64,000 bases of DNA. Source: Albula goreensis (lineage: Eukaryota > Chordata > Actinopteri > Albuliformes > Albulidae). The translations under genes and the position numbers were made by a program. Numbering within the stretch: the first letter of the stretch is position 1; each line of letters opens with the position of its first letter. Location of the stretch: the NCBI GenBank assembly GCA_022829145.1, contig CM040764.1, positions 17,942,361 through 18,006,360 of the forward strand, read 5' to 3'. The notes under the pieces were generated by a model. It made no database searches. It had not been told where the DNA came from and worked only from the letters and a program-made list of their open reading frames with translations. Below are positions 48,201 to 61,940 of this stretch, piece by piece.

Positions 48201-51200
48201 AGCAGCAAAACATACAGGGCTCCCGGGGTACCTAGGAGCTCACACTATGGACCTCTGTGCTTGCATTTAGTACTTCACTTTGCAGCAAGAGATCAGATCA
48301 AATATTCCTAATTATGTTCATGCCTTTGCAATGTTCAATTACAGAAAAATAGCGGTCGCCAGTGTTTTAAAAATAATAAATTTGCTTTCAACCTATGCAA
48401 ACCTAAAACCAAACCAAATTCCTTTTCTAGAGTGAAATGTCCTTTCCCAGATCCCTATGACTGTGATCTGTAGATTCAAGGCAATTAACCTGAACCTAAA
48501 AAGGCAGGTGTGAAGCTTCATAAAGGTATGTCAGCCCAGCCCTCATCAGGCTACGTTCTGGCAATGCCACTCTTGATGGGTTTCAAGAGGCCCACTACTA
48601 GATCAGACCGAAAGCTAAAAAATCATGACTTAACTGTAAAATGCAAGCAGTAAAGCATGGCTGTGATATTCACTCTTGACTGAACAGCTGCAAAATTATT
48701 TCCCAGTCCTCAAGTGCTGCTGTGTCCTGAGCCACGAGAGATGGGGATAGACTTTTGCTTGTGCTGAAAGAGGATTAAAGCTGTGAGCTGTTTCTAAGAC
48801 ATGAGAATTCGGCGCATGAGGTACGCCTCTTGCATTCTGTACTGGGACATTCCTTACCCCAGTACGGGGGGGTGTTGTGGAAAAGCAGGTGCCGCTGATT
48901 TCGGTCACCCTTACAGCTATGGTACTTAGTGGCACAGTTAGTGAGTGCCTGGGCATGCCAGCTGTGTGCAGTGGTAACATAGCCCATGGCTGCTGGGGCA
49001 TGTGCTAGTTTCATAGCCACATTTCTTGCACTTGGCCTGGCATTGCCCCTTCATGTGCCATCCCCCTGGACAGAGGACACGCTGTGCGGAGGCACTGCTG
49101 CTAATTAAAGCTGAGAGGCGTGCTCACGTCTAATTAACTCTGTTGGCTTCTCCTGCAGACAAGGCCTGAGAATGTACAGACCTTCCCAAAATCTGACAGG
49201 GGCAGAGGCTTCCTGACTCCTCTCATTTAAGTGAGGGCTGCCTCAGGCCCCTGCTGCTGCCTTTTGGGAGAACGGAGCGACCCAGACCTGGGGGAGAGCA
49301 AAACGGCACGCCGAAGTCTGCACCCTCTGCTCCAGACACCCTGCCTACAACGCTAAGTGACCTCCCCATTTGGCCTAGGAAAAGATCTGACCGCAATCAC
49401 GGGCACCGACAACTTCCTGCGCCTCGAGTCCCACCCAGGGGCAGCCGAGTTGTTCATTTCATGAAACCTTAAGTGGTGGAGGTCAGGCTTTGCTTTTTTC
49501 CCTTCTGCTCTATGAGATGCACTTCCAGGCTAAAGGCATTGGGAATGAGATGGCAAAGGACCAGTGAGTCCTGAGGTCTGCATGTGTCACTGGCTGATAA
49601 GGTCCTTCTCTTGAGCTGCAGTTCTCGCGTTCAGGTCATTTTTTACCTTCAATAAACCAACCAGGAACTTGGAAACATCCAGTTTCAAAGTGCAAAAACT
49701 CTGCCCTATTCCACCTCAACATCCACTACAATGTGTACATGAATAATGTCACTGATTTAAAGGCATATTCAGAGATATCAGCATATAATATCCAGAGTGC
49801 TTACAGTGTTGATATGATGATTTCAGTGGTAATTAACACACAGTGCTTGAGTTTGCCTTTGTACAGTTTTTGACAATGATAAAGCACAGGTTGTAAATGG
49901 TTCCAGGAAACAGACAGGGCACTAGGATGCTTGTGTACTAATGGTCATTGGTTAACATGTGTTTACTTCACTTTAGTGCAGTGTTGCTACATGCATTTCT
50001 GTGTCAAATGTGCACTGTACACACCACAGTTCTGCATTAAATATTAATAATGCTACAGAAGGGTTACTAAAATATGCCTATCAAATTATGAAATACAATA
50101 TTAAAATTTAAATGTACAATTTAAATGTACAATGTTCAATACTGTATTCCATGTTCACATTTTGATTGAGTGCAGTCTTTTTTTTCCCTCCCAAAAGTAA
50201 AATACATAAAATGTATCATAGGAAGACCATATTCAAAGGAACAGTAACATGAAACAAGCAATGCATCTTAAAATTATTTTTTTAATGTATTCATCTATTT
50301 ATAAATAGCAGCTAGAGACACCTTTTGGAATAAAAGCAACAATGAAACAACTGTTTTTATGTTCACCTGAATCACTGTAACACTGCACAATAACTGATAC
50401 ATTTCTTATTAATAAAAATGCTTACTGCAAAAACTATATATAGTTACATAATTAATCATGACAGTATTTCAATAAAAAATGTACATACCATTCAATCGTG
50501 TTTGTCTGTTTGCTCGCACTCGTAAAAATGTCTGTCAGAGGAAGAAAATGAAACAAACATAAAATAAATTAGCAAATTCACATTATGTATGCAATAGCAT
50601 TGCCTGAATTCATTTAATTCTGAGCTCAGATTGCACTGGATTCTGAGGCATGTTCAGAAATTGAGCAACAACTCCGATTGTAAACAAACGTACTTCTCTT
50701 CTCCCATTGGTCTGTCTTTCCTCTTCCATTACAACAGGCGCCCCTACTTTTATTAGGCGTTAAAAGTTGCTAAACTCACTTGTGCTGGCGATTCATTAGG
50801 GTCGCTCGTTGCCCGACCCAACTGTAAACGGGAGGCTGTAATTTGATTTTAGGAAGGATGCAGAGGGATTGAAAGAGTTGACGACCCACAACATCCTTGT
50901 TCAGCTTGCCGCCGCAGCCATGTTTGCTTCCGTCACATGACCCGACGTCAACGTAAAGCGCAAACGGAGAACGTAAAAATATGTGCAGTTCAACAAGAGT
51001 CCAGTAGGGTGCAGCAACACTTCGGTCGCTGATACAGAGCACAAGTTCCACTGAGAAATGACACAGAATTAAGTGGTAAAATAGAGCTATCTGCACAGTC
51101 AAAAAATTAAACAGATACGCATTAATCCGTATGAGTACACAACAGACAATTAATTTTATAAATTCTAAAGCCGAATATCTATGGTGAGTCCTGATCATAT

Positions 51201-54200
51201 GTATAATTTAACTACATTTAGCTCCATATTAAATAATACGTTTTACAGTAATATTTTAAAATTAAGAAACATAATTGTACAATACATAAAAAACTACATT
51301 GCTACATTCATTGTTACATTTAACATCGTAAACTTCTTAGATTCAAAATTAATTCCTATTTGGTATCCAACTTATTGTGTTGTTGACCGACTAATTATGG
51401 GTAATTTTCTCGGTGTAGAATAGTTGGGTTTTACATTTTCAACGTGGAGTGGGACGAGAATCGTGTCAGCATTTCCCTTTTTCGCTGCCATTTCCGTGTG
51501 CTGACTACAGCGGCCCAGTCAGGGCGATGGATACCCACTCATTGACACAAAGACCGCGGGCATTAGTTCAGAACGCCGCAGAGCCGATCATACGTCATGC
51601 ATAAGGACAGCTTCTTTTAAGAACGCTTGAGTCACGGTCATTTTCTGCGGGGTGAGTTATGATGATGATGCTATCTAAGTGGTTTGCGCAAGCAATGGAT
51701 AGTGTTCCAAAAAAGGCTGATTATGAATTTAAGCAAAAAAGCTTAATTGACTTTTTCCCCACATTTGAATGTAATGCTTTCTGCAGCTTTGCTAATGAAC
51801 ATTTACTCTGCAACCTTTTCCTCAGAAAATGCGCCTCTAATATTAATAATGTTTTACATTTTCCTGGGTGTACATATATATGGATGGCAAACACTGTTAG
51901 TGCTCGCTTTGTGCTGCAGGTCAAATGTTGCATTTACCCATCAAAATGAGTCAGTGTGCTAAGTAGAGCAATCGTCACTGGAACGACCTGAAATGTGAAG
52001 CAGTTTCTCAGATTTGCACGATTTTTCCTCTCGTACCTGAACAGCAAACCAGTAATTACACAGCTTGACCTCCAGCGGGTCAGGTAGAGCCCTCTCGTCA
52101 AGGGCATTGGGAATGGAAGATGATGGGCCGAGCTTTGCAGCATTACAGATTAGCTTGGGGGTAAACTGGGAATGATTACATTCCTGAAAATACCTCTCAG
52201 CTGGGCAAATTTTGCACCAGATAGTGAGAACAAATCTAAGAGGACTGCATCACCTGAAGCAGAAATATGTCCATAGTAAGATAAGATCTAAGATATCTCT
52301 CACCTCACTGAATAGTGTGTATACAAAATAGACACAGCAAACAAGTACAGTTTCAAAAGCATTTCAGTCAATGAAATTATTCTGTATGAGGCAAATGTTA
52401 AATAGATGTGAGTCACTTTGGTTTGGTAAGTTTTATTCACATACCTGTATATGTGTATTGTGGAAAGTCTGCCATTTCTGCACTCCTGTTTTAGAATGTG
52501 TTAAGTGTCATTGTATGTAGGGTCAACCCCCCGCCCCCTGCTCACCTGGTAACGGTCAGAGTGGTGGAGGTCGTCCGAGGAGAGGGGGGACACGGTTGGA
52601 GACCCCCCCTCGCGTTTGATGTGCACGGACAACAAAAGGGACTGTGGAGACACAGGGGAGACAGAGCAGCCATCAGACGCTACAACCACAGGCATCCAGT
52701 CGCCCGGCCAGTTGCTGTGGCTGATGGCGGGAAAGAGCAGCGTCTGACCCCCGGTGATGCCTACGGCTGAGGCTCAGGGCAGGCGACGTGTCCACTCTCT
52801 CTGATACATCAAACCCCTCGCTCGCTGTCGAATGCAGGATGACCCCTTTGCGACCACACTGCGTCGGATAAACCACAAATCCAGACCAGGGATATGTGAT
52901 ACACACATTCTTACTGTGTAGGACATGAATGATGGAGGCATGGAGGAGAGGAGTCTGGGTAACATCAGTGCTCTCTTTGGTCATCTATAAACCTGCCAGA
53001 GTGCCTTGAAAGACATTATGGGCCTGTCTGCCTGAAAACTTAATTGACTTAATTTTTCAAATGAGTTAAGGGAGAGGGGGGAAATATTGCTTAGTCTACA
53101 GCAAGGCCAGGTCTACACACAGGTTTTTATGAGCCTGCTATAAAATATTTGTATTTACAATCTGGACCAATTAATCAAAGAGAGAGGGGGGGAAATGTTT
53201 TAGTGGAACACAACCATAATCTAATATTAATACGTGAAAAATGGCAGACCCATTTTCCAGAGACAGTAAATTAAGCGTTATGCATGGCTCTTAATGCTTT
53301 TGGATCGCGGGGTCAGGGGACTATTTATTTGTGTGGGCAGGGGCTTTGGAACTGTGAGAAAACTGAGGTGTGTGTGTATGCGTGTGTGTTTGCGCTTCTG
53401 TCCAGACCAGGGAGTAGCCAGAAGGAGGATGGAATTTAGAACCACTGTGCAAAAGCTGAACAAAAGAAAATAATATCTTCAAATTTAGTGCTTAATCCCT
53501 ACACTGTAACTTAGGCTGTGAACAATAATTACCATACTTAAAACTATCAGTGCAAAACATGAGAAGGAAATAGCTACATATTTCACCTGAGGGGATTTGG
53601 TTCATGAGATAGCGCTGTTGTGTTCTGAAGCAGGGAACAATATACTCCATCTTAAAATACAAAGAGGTTATAAAACATGTATCACTAAATATATTCCATC
53701 TTGGAATTAAGGTATCTGCCAGGAAAACAATGAAAAGTGGTAATAATCTCCATTGTACTTTTCAACTTTTGCTTCTACTAGAATATTTCAACAACAGAGT
53801 TACTACATGGTAAAGGAAGTGCATTTTCTGTAGGAAAGGGAGAGTCAGTTGGCGAATATTCGTGCACACTTCCAAGGTCTGGGTGGCAAAGGCGGGCATG
53901 GCATCACCATGGTGACCAGCCCGATGATGGCGCAGAAGTGGGTGGGGTTAATCCCCCCAGAGCCGGCAACGAGGCCCGGGTCTCACCGGTGAGCACGGCT
54001 CAGGCTCCGGAGGTGCCCGTCCTCGCCATTGCGTTGGGCCTACGTGATTTTGCACGCTCCGGCGGAATATTAAGCGCCCGCCGGCGGAATGCTTAGTCAC
54101 GCCTCTCGGCCCTCTCTCCCGGCCCGCCGCCTCACCCAGCCTGGGCCTGGCTAATTCCCTGCAGCCTGACACCCTTCCCTCCTGCGCTCCGAGACCTGGC

Positions 54201-57200
54201 CCCTGTGTCCCACCAGCGGCCCCGTGGGCCCGCACCATGAATCCAAATGAGCCTCACCACAGCGCCTCACCATTATCCAGTTAATCTTTACACCGAAGTG
54301 CATTTGAAAGGTTAACTTTAAAAGAAGCAATTACTGCTGGGGTTTTTTTCTTTGTTTTTGTCTGGGAAACGTCTCCTGAAAAAGCATGACTCACTGGCAG
54401 TTAAAATAAAACCGAAAAAAAAATACCGATCGTAATATTAAAGGGTGACTTTTTGAGTCGTTCAGCTCATAAAAAGTGGCCTTTACAAGGTACAATGATC
54501 ATCGAAAGGGGGGGATGGATCTTTAAGAAAATAATTCATGGCTCCTTCGCCCTCCGTGAGGAGAGCAGCCACTGACAAACCCCTGCGTTTAATGGCAGCG
54601 GAGCCATCAATCCTCCCCCTGTGCCAACGGCTCTCTGCCACCCAGCCCTTTCCCAGAGAAAACATTAGCTCTTCCCTCTCCCCTCTGCGCCCCCCCGGGA
54701 TCGGCAGCTAACAGGGCCTCCCTGGTCAGCCCCTAATGTTCTCTCTGCATTGCTTCAATGTTACGGCAACGTCGGGCCGAGTCGCCCTGCTGCCAGCTGA
54801 AAGGAAATTGATGCAGGGTTACAGGCAGAGGAAGGATGTAGCTGTACAAAAAAACCTTGTGTGTCCAAAACCAGAAATTCTAAGGAACAGTGAAAAACTG
54901 TTTTGTATCTGGAAGTACTCATTCGTTTCCAATCATTTTTACTGTGTGAAATTCCATTTGTTATTTTTTTGTTTGTGATGTATTGTCTTGGTATGGTGGC
55001 ATGCATTATTTATCGGTTTAGCTTTCTTGCTGATCTCACTGTTATGTTCGCTCAGGTCGTTCTCATAAAATGCCTTCATCTCAGTGCGATTAAGTAAAGG
55101 TTCAATTAAAAAAAATAAAATATACCCACACCACTTCACGGATTAGTCACAAGAGTTTTTAACAAATGTAATTACTCATCATGTTATCACACTTTGAATG
55201 AAAATAGAACTGAATAAGAACTGTGTTTGCAAAAAGGAATCAGTTTTGTATAAAAAAATAACTCCTTTTTTGTAGTTTGTAGTTGTTAGCTGGAACTACA
55301 AAGCAATGACACTCTGTCGGTCAGTCTCACTGTGTGACATTGACGGTATCTGAATGTAAGGGAACAGACAGGCCTCAGAATAAATTAGGTGCCCAAATGG
55401 GGCGCCCTGATCCCCATGGGCCGGCCCTGCTTTGCGGTCTGGTCCCCCAGCTTGGCTCCCGGGTCGGGTCGAGGCTGGCAGGTGGCGGTAAACATCGCGG
55501 CGTCCTGTTTCAGAGGCCGGGGTTCTCTGTTACCACCGCCCGGGATCGGTGAGCCGGATTGGTGCAAAGCGGCTGGGCTGCGCGGGGTCGGGGTCGATGC
55601 CCTGCTGGTGCGCTGGCTCAGGCCGCAGTGTCTAAACTGCACCTCCCCAGGGGATCAGGGCCTCTGTTACCGCTGGGTTTTAGGTTTCCCCCCTGCCCCA
55701 CAGGCTGTACCAATGTCAGCTGGAAGATCCCCCTCCTTAGCTGAGCCTTCAACAAAAACCCTTCTCTGTCTTTTCTTTACTCTCTCTACCCCCTTGCCTA
55801 CCCTCTTTCATGTGAAATTAAAATACAGGTAAGGAAGCAAGATAAAACAAACAATTAAAAATGGCAAGATGTAAATAAAATGTTGATAATGCTATCTTCG
55901 TCCAACTTTTTATGAAATGGTCACATACAGATATTCACTTATTTTCACTTGCATATATTTTTCACTTTGTTGTGTCATTATCTGTCACTCGCTCTTTATT
56001 GCAGGACACAGCTTAAAACACAAGTGATTATTTTTGTTTTAACGTGTGCAGAGCTATCTGAATCCAAGACTCATACGATATGAATTGTAATATAAGTGAT
56101 AAGTTATGTTTTATTGATATGTGTATGTTAGGTATCTGTGAATTGTCTATTCTGGGCGCTTACCTTGGGTGTGCCTGGCACTACACTCAGATCCTTGTGC
56201 GCTGGATTCTTACTGTAAGAAAGAAGAGAGGAAAGGTAGTCAGTGCTGGGAAGTTGTTCAGATCAGGATGGGAAGAAGTGCTGTTTCTGCAGGACATGCG
56301 GCCATGCAGGACACTGACATCACACAACTTTAGGGCCAAGTTTTGTTCTGTTTGTCTTGAGCCACACTAAAAAAATAAAATAAAGGGGAAGGAAAGCAAG
56401 TGGACAGTTGCCACTTTAATTAAACCTTTCATGTCGTGTGTGTGTGTGTGTGTGGTGTCCCATTTTGACAAAGTCAGGTCATGATCTGTGTCTAGGACCA
56501 TGAGGTCATCCCCGTGCACCCGTCGCACCCTTTTCCGTTCAGATCCCTATTTGTGACACCGCCTGTGTCCCCAAACCCTGCTGCTGACACTCCAGATTCC
56601 GGCCACACGCCGTCGACAGGCCGCCGTCTCGCGCACTCAGATCCGCTCAAGTCACACTCTCCTCTTTTCTCAGGCGAGAGGGAGCGAGAGCGAACCCAGA
56701 GAGACACTCAAAGGCACGTTCAAGAAGCAAAACAAATCACAGATTTAATCGTCTGTAGATTTAATCCCGCCCCTCCCTCTGTGCCACTCAACCCACCCAC
56801 CCTCAGGCCACGTTGAATTTGAAACAATTACTGTCCAATGTATGACCACTAAGCAGATTTGGGATATAATTTTTTTATTGAAGTAATCATTCTCGTGGCC
56901 ATACCCCAACCCCCCCCCCCCACCACGCCCCACCCCCACCCCACCCCCTTTTCCGCTAAGGGGCGAGTGGCAGAAGGAAATAAATGATTCGGCTGTTATT
57001 TGATTTGTCAGTGAAGCGCCGTGGGCATTTAGGATTTTGAAATATGTTAAGAACAATGCGCTGGCTTGTAAACATTGTATTAAAGGGGCGGAGGGGAGGG
57101 AGGGGAGAGCAGGGGAGAGAGGGAGAGTTAGGGCCGCGCTCTCTCCCCAGGGTCTGTCCAGCGGGAGCTAATGACATCAAATCACAACCACATCGACGAG

Positions 57201-60200
57201 GCGAATTGAAGATGACTGATTAAGAGCCAGAAAGTATTAAACGGGCAGACCGATTCGCCCGGCAACAATGGGGAAAGACATATCAAATCAGATCTCTTCT
57301 CTGAGATATTAGTATCCCCCCCCACCCCGCCTCCCTGTCTTCCTATTTCTCCCTGTCTCGGTCTCTCATTCCCTCTCTACATCTTTTCGCTCTCTCGCTC
57401 TCATTCTCCCTCTCCATCTCCTTTTCCGTGATACTGGAGACATGGATGCATTGTTATGAGCCCCGGAAAAGATGAGCAGGGTCGAAGTGACAAAAAAACA
57501 TGGCTCCTGTCATGTTCGCTTTGTGCCCCTCACACAGACCCAGGTGTCAAGCGGCTGTGGCAGGGCGCAGAAATTGAATTTGCCCAGGTCCTAATCCGCC
57601 AACGTGATTTGGCAGGCAAGCGGATCCCGGGAGTGGGGGGAATCAAGGGAAGTGGTGTTGGAGGAGGGGGCACTGAGAGAGGGAGAGGGTGATGGGGTGA
57701 CATGGGGGGCCAAAAAAGGAGCAAAAGAAACTAGAGCAGAATAGGAGGAGGAGATTGTGAAGAGCTTGGGTTGGGATGGGATGAGGAGGGACAAAAAAAC
57801 GTGGTGAGACGAGGACACAAATGACCTGGAGAAAAAAGGTTAAAAAAGTGTGGAAAATGTTAGTTGGCCCAAAGGAGGGCCTAATATGAAAAAAAAAAAA
57901 ACAGTAATTTCTCTGTCTTCTTCTAAAAATCTACAAATATTCAAGAGAATTGCCACCAGGAAAATGTAATTTTCTTTTAACAAGCATTGCTTAGCATATG
58001 AGCTGAGGAAATATACAGTATATCAAAATAAAAACATTGCAATTCCACAAAAAACTGCAAGTTCAAAGAAATTATGTGAGGACATCTGCATGAATTGCAC
58101 TGAGATATTTATTATTATTACCTTTCCTCCAGGCCTGTTCCACACTGACTCTAAAGATGCCAAAAGCGTAAAGAGAAAGAGGCCATCAACCTGACTCGAT
58201 TAGCGCTGATGTCATAGGGGAGCTGCGGAGGAGGCAGGTAAAGGAAGGCTTTAACGGCCGGTCGTGCTGCCGGATCCTTCCCCCCGTGGGTGAGGACTGC
58301 CCCCCCGGCCAGAGGCGCTGTGATTGAGCCGCTGGTGTCGGGGAAGAGGCCCCACAAATCAGGGGACAGGCCTCAGATAGGGGATAAATCCGTGCGCGGG
58401 CAGCTCACTATTTGTGAGATAATAAACACACTCCCCCGCGCCGTAAATCCGCCCGGCGACACACCGCGTCCCGCCAGCCACTCTCATCGCTCCACATCTG
58501 CGCGACGGGAGGGCCATCTCTTAAAACACTGTAACTAATGCACTCCGCCATTAATCTGAAAACGCATAAGACCCCATGCTGGCGGTGGGACGGGGGTAGA
58601 GGGGTTGGGGGCGTGTGGCGGTTGGCGGATGATGTACTATACTGTGTGCGACAGGTCAAAAAAAGGCACAGGGTCAGCAGGTTAAGGGGGAGCCGCCGCT
58701 TAATTGTCCAAACAAATGCCAAACCCCTTGGGGGTCCCGACTTCATAACTATAAGACTTCCCTGTTAAGTGGTGTGTGGTCCTGTTCTGTGAAATTGGTT
58801 CTTTAACTTGCATTTACAATTTTATTTATCAGTCTAATTAGAGCTCAGAATAAATTAAGACATGGTAAAAATTTGTGTTACGTGTCGATAATTTGAAAAA
58901 GAGACTGACTGAAAGTGTTCTGTTGGGCAGTAACAACAGCAGGCAAAGATAAATTGGTCTCAACAACCCTGATTTAGTAATGCCTGTTTACATGCTTGTG
59001 GAACTAAACACACTGTGGGCCATTACAAAGAAAGCAGCGATTCATTTGGCTTGGCTTTTAACCAGATCACAGCCATGCTGTGTGTAAGGTAGGGGCTTCG
59101 GCTCTTGGAGGATCGAGACAGTGGTGATAATCAAATCAGATACAGCTTAGAAACTCTGCCTTATAGCATGTGCTGTGTTCACAGTGAGGATACTCTTCAC
59201 ATCTGTGCAGACTGTTCAGTGAAGGAGCACCTTAACGGTCCATTTACCTTTGAAAACTGTTCCAAGCCATGCCTAATACCAGTGCACTCTTACAGTGCCA
59301 AACCTGTCAAGCTGGGACCTAGGCGTACGCCGTGGCGCAGGAGCTGGGCGCTGTGTCTGCACCATTATCCAGCGTGGGTGAGCAATCTTTACCCAGCGAC
59401 AGGAAGTGACTGGGAGGAAACGGAGACGGGCTTGAGAAAGGCCACGAGGCCCGAGCAGCCAAAATTCTTACTGGGGGGAGCTTTGAGATGACGGAGAGGA
59501 AACGGGAGGAGAGAAGGAGCGAGGGAGAGGGAGATGAAAACAGACAGTGATGGGGTGTGGGGGACGGAGAACAGCGGCGGGCGATGGCCATCGCGGGGGC
59601 CGCCTTCCTCGGGTTCGAAAGCGCAGCCCGTTTCAATGAATTTTGATGTGTGTGCTTTGGCAGGAGGCGTCTGCCTGTCTTGTCAAACAAATAAAATGGT
59701 TCTGAAATGAGCAACAAAGCAAGAAAAGGACCCCGAGTAGGATGGAAGAACATGGAGGAGTGAAGTAGGGGGAGGTGCAAAGGGGAAGGAGTTCAATTTT
59801 GTTTCCTTAATAAGATACGTAAACAGCGAAGGACAATTTAGTACAAAAAATGCTGCTTACCAACAAGTCAATATGATTTATTGACTAATCAGTTTGACTG
59901 CTCTCTCTTGCAGCAGATGAATTCACAGCTTGCCAGCTCTTCTTTCCCTGCCAGTGTCTTCTCATTAAAACAAGATGGCCACAATTTTCCATGTCCATTC
60001 CTCCTGTGCTGGCCATTAAGCCCTTACTTCATTTGCCTCACGGTATTTTGCAATATTAGCATATTTCCAGTTTAAATATGTTATGTTTGTGGAGAAACAG
60101 AAATATGAGAATGACTTATTTTATTTTGGCCACTTTCTACTTTTTGTTCCATTTTAAGTGGCAGACTGATAATCTGTATTGTTTGGGAGTGAACAACTGA

Positions 60201-61899
60201 ATTACTTCAAATGAAAATGTTATTTCATTTCATTTTATTTCATTCATTTCATTCTAATTATTTTGTCTCTATTTTTGTTTTTGCTCTGGAAGAATTATGT
60301 TTTTTTCCCAATAACAGTCTAATAGTTGAAAGTGTTATCCTCATATTAATGTGGAAACATAAATGATCTTGAAAATGAATGTTGAATTCTGTGGTAACTC
60401 CAATGTATTACATTGAAATAAATAAATACAATTTAACTTAAAAAATAAATTGCATCTTTTAAAAAACTTTTTGCACAACGCAATTGTTTATTTATAATGG
60501 GATCAATTTCAGTCTGTAATTTGGAACCCAAAAAAAATTGAGTAAAATCTCTTCTGTATTCTCCCTTACAAATATTTCTTTGGCTTATATTAAATAGATT
60601 GTGAATGGGTTTGCACATATTATTTACACTGTATTTATCTTCATTTTAACACACACATGCCCTGGGTGCATTAAGATGTGCCACTATAATTGTTGACATT
60701 TCTTGTGTAATTGTCCATGCCTTGTATATCACAATAACCAGACTAAAGCAGAAAAGGGATCTGACAAATCAGAATAAATTAGGCACTGCCGGAAAGGCCC
60801 ACTATTCACACCAAAGCAGATGATGAAAAGGGTTTTTTTAGGTAAGAGGGTGCCCATGCTGAGACCTGGGTTCCCCTGGCAGAACTGGCCCGTTGTCTGC
60901 GCTCTCAGTGCTGTGTGTTCGCTTGTGTCCTGCGCAGTGACAGGCCTGTCCATTACAGACTGCCCGGACTGGAGTTCAGCAGAGAGCAGAGAGCAGTGAC
61001 TGGAGGTGGGCAGCTGATCTGGGGTGAGATCATGTGCACATACATACACACACACCTGCACACACACTCATACACCGAAACACACTCACACATGCAAATG
61101 CGCATACTCACCTGTATGCAAACACATTGTGCACACATGCACATATTCATGCCCACATAAACCACAACGCATGCACCCACAAATCCAAACATTTATGCTC
61201 ACAAACTCACACACACACACACACACACACACAAATCAACACAGACTCACATGCGCACACACACGGCTCTGGCCAACACACATCAGCACCCCGGACAGCT
61301 CCCCCTGCCCTCTCCACCCCACCGCCACACGCCCATCAGAGAGAGAAGCCAAACCCCCAATGAGCCGGGAAGACCCAAGAGGTGCAGATAAAGATTGCTT
61401 TTTGCATCCTTTGCCACCGGCCCTCTCCTCCTCTCCCTCTCTCCCTGCTCCCCCGCTCCGCTGGAGGCGAATTGATTATGCGGGGATATGTAGATTGCTC
61501 TGCCCTCTGAGTGCTCCCCTTCTTAGGGCTGATCTGTAAGGGGCATGATGGATTTCAATTTACATCCACCAGGAGCGTGGAGCGCGAGGCAGGGGAAGGG
61601 CCCCCACGCACCAGCAGCCCGACATGGGGCCACCAGAGAGAGAGGGGCACAGAACAGACACAATCTCATATATATACATTTCACCACACACACGCACACA
61701 CACACACCCAGCACCTCAGCCTAATGCTGCATCTTAAATATCCTTGTCCATTTTACATGCATTCAAGTCTCATTTGGGCAGAATGAAACGGCATTATTAA
61801 AGGGAGATTTACCAGAAATTGCACCAAATTCAGCCTGTCACTTCCAATGAGTGTGGTAAATATGCGATGCTGCCGACCCGGGGTTCGGTCTGCTGGAGT

Positions 61900-61940
<41 letters not shown>

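Larger units (their letters stand above)
45710..50488 (-). other. rnf220: rnf220 intron, 4.8 kb
   Basis: The intron contains the candidate alternative exon at 48028-48142, a poly(A) run (46084-46111), a T tract (47942-47961), a G-quadruplex motif at 47439-47463, and non-coding blocks at 46770-47700 and 48990-49450 that look regulatory. The stretch 49620-50470 is AT-rich and shows nothing recognisable. Confidence 0.6.

Noticed and set aside
50776-51198. 140-codon minus-strand frame over the candidate internal promoter
   Set aside because: Most of it is AT-rich and lies upstream of the likely start site. It ends with AAG TGA across the donor GTGAGT, and its phase does not join exon 50489-50531.
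53948-54238. 96-codon Arg/Gly/Pro-rich frame
   Set aside because: The composition follows local GC content. It is placed between rnf220 exons 2 and 3 without fitting splice phases.
56080-56370. 96-codon plus-strand frame over exon 56164-56212
   Set aside because: It is an antisense shadow of the rnf220 exon and its flanks, with no domain.
59319-59780. 153-codon minus-strand frame rich in Ser, Pro and Leu
   Set aside because: It is read from a GA-rich stretch. No splice sites, domains or family resemblance; an overlapping 128-codon plus-strand frame argues for chance.
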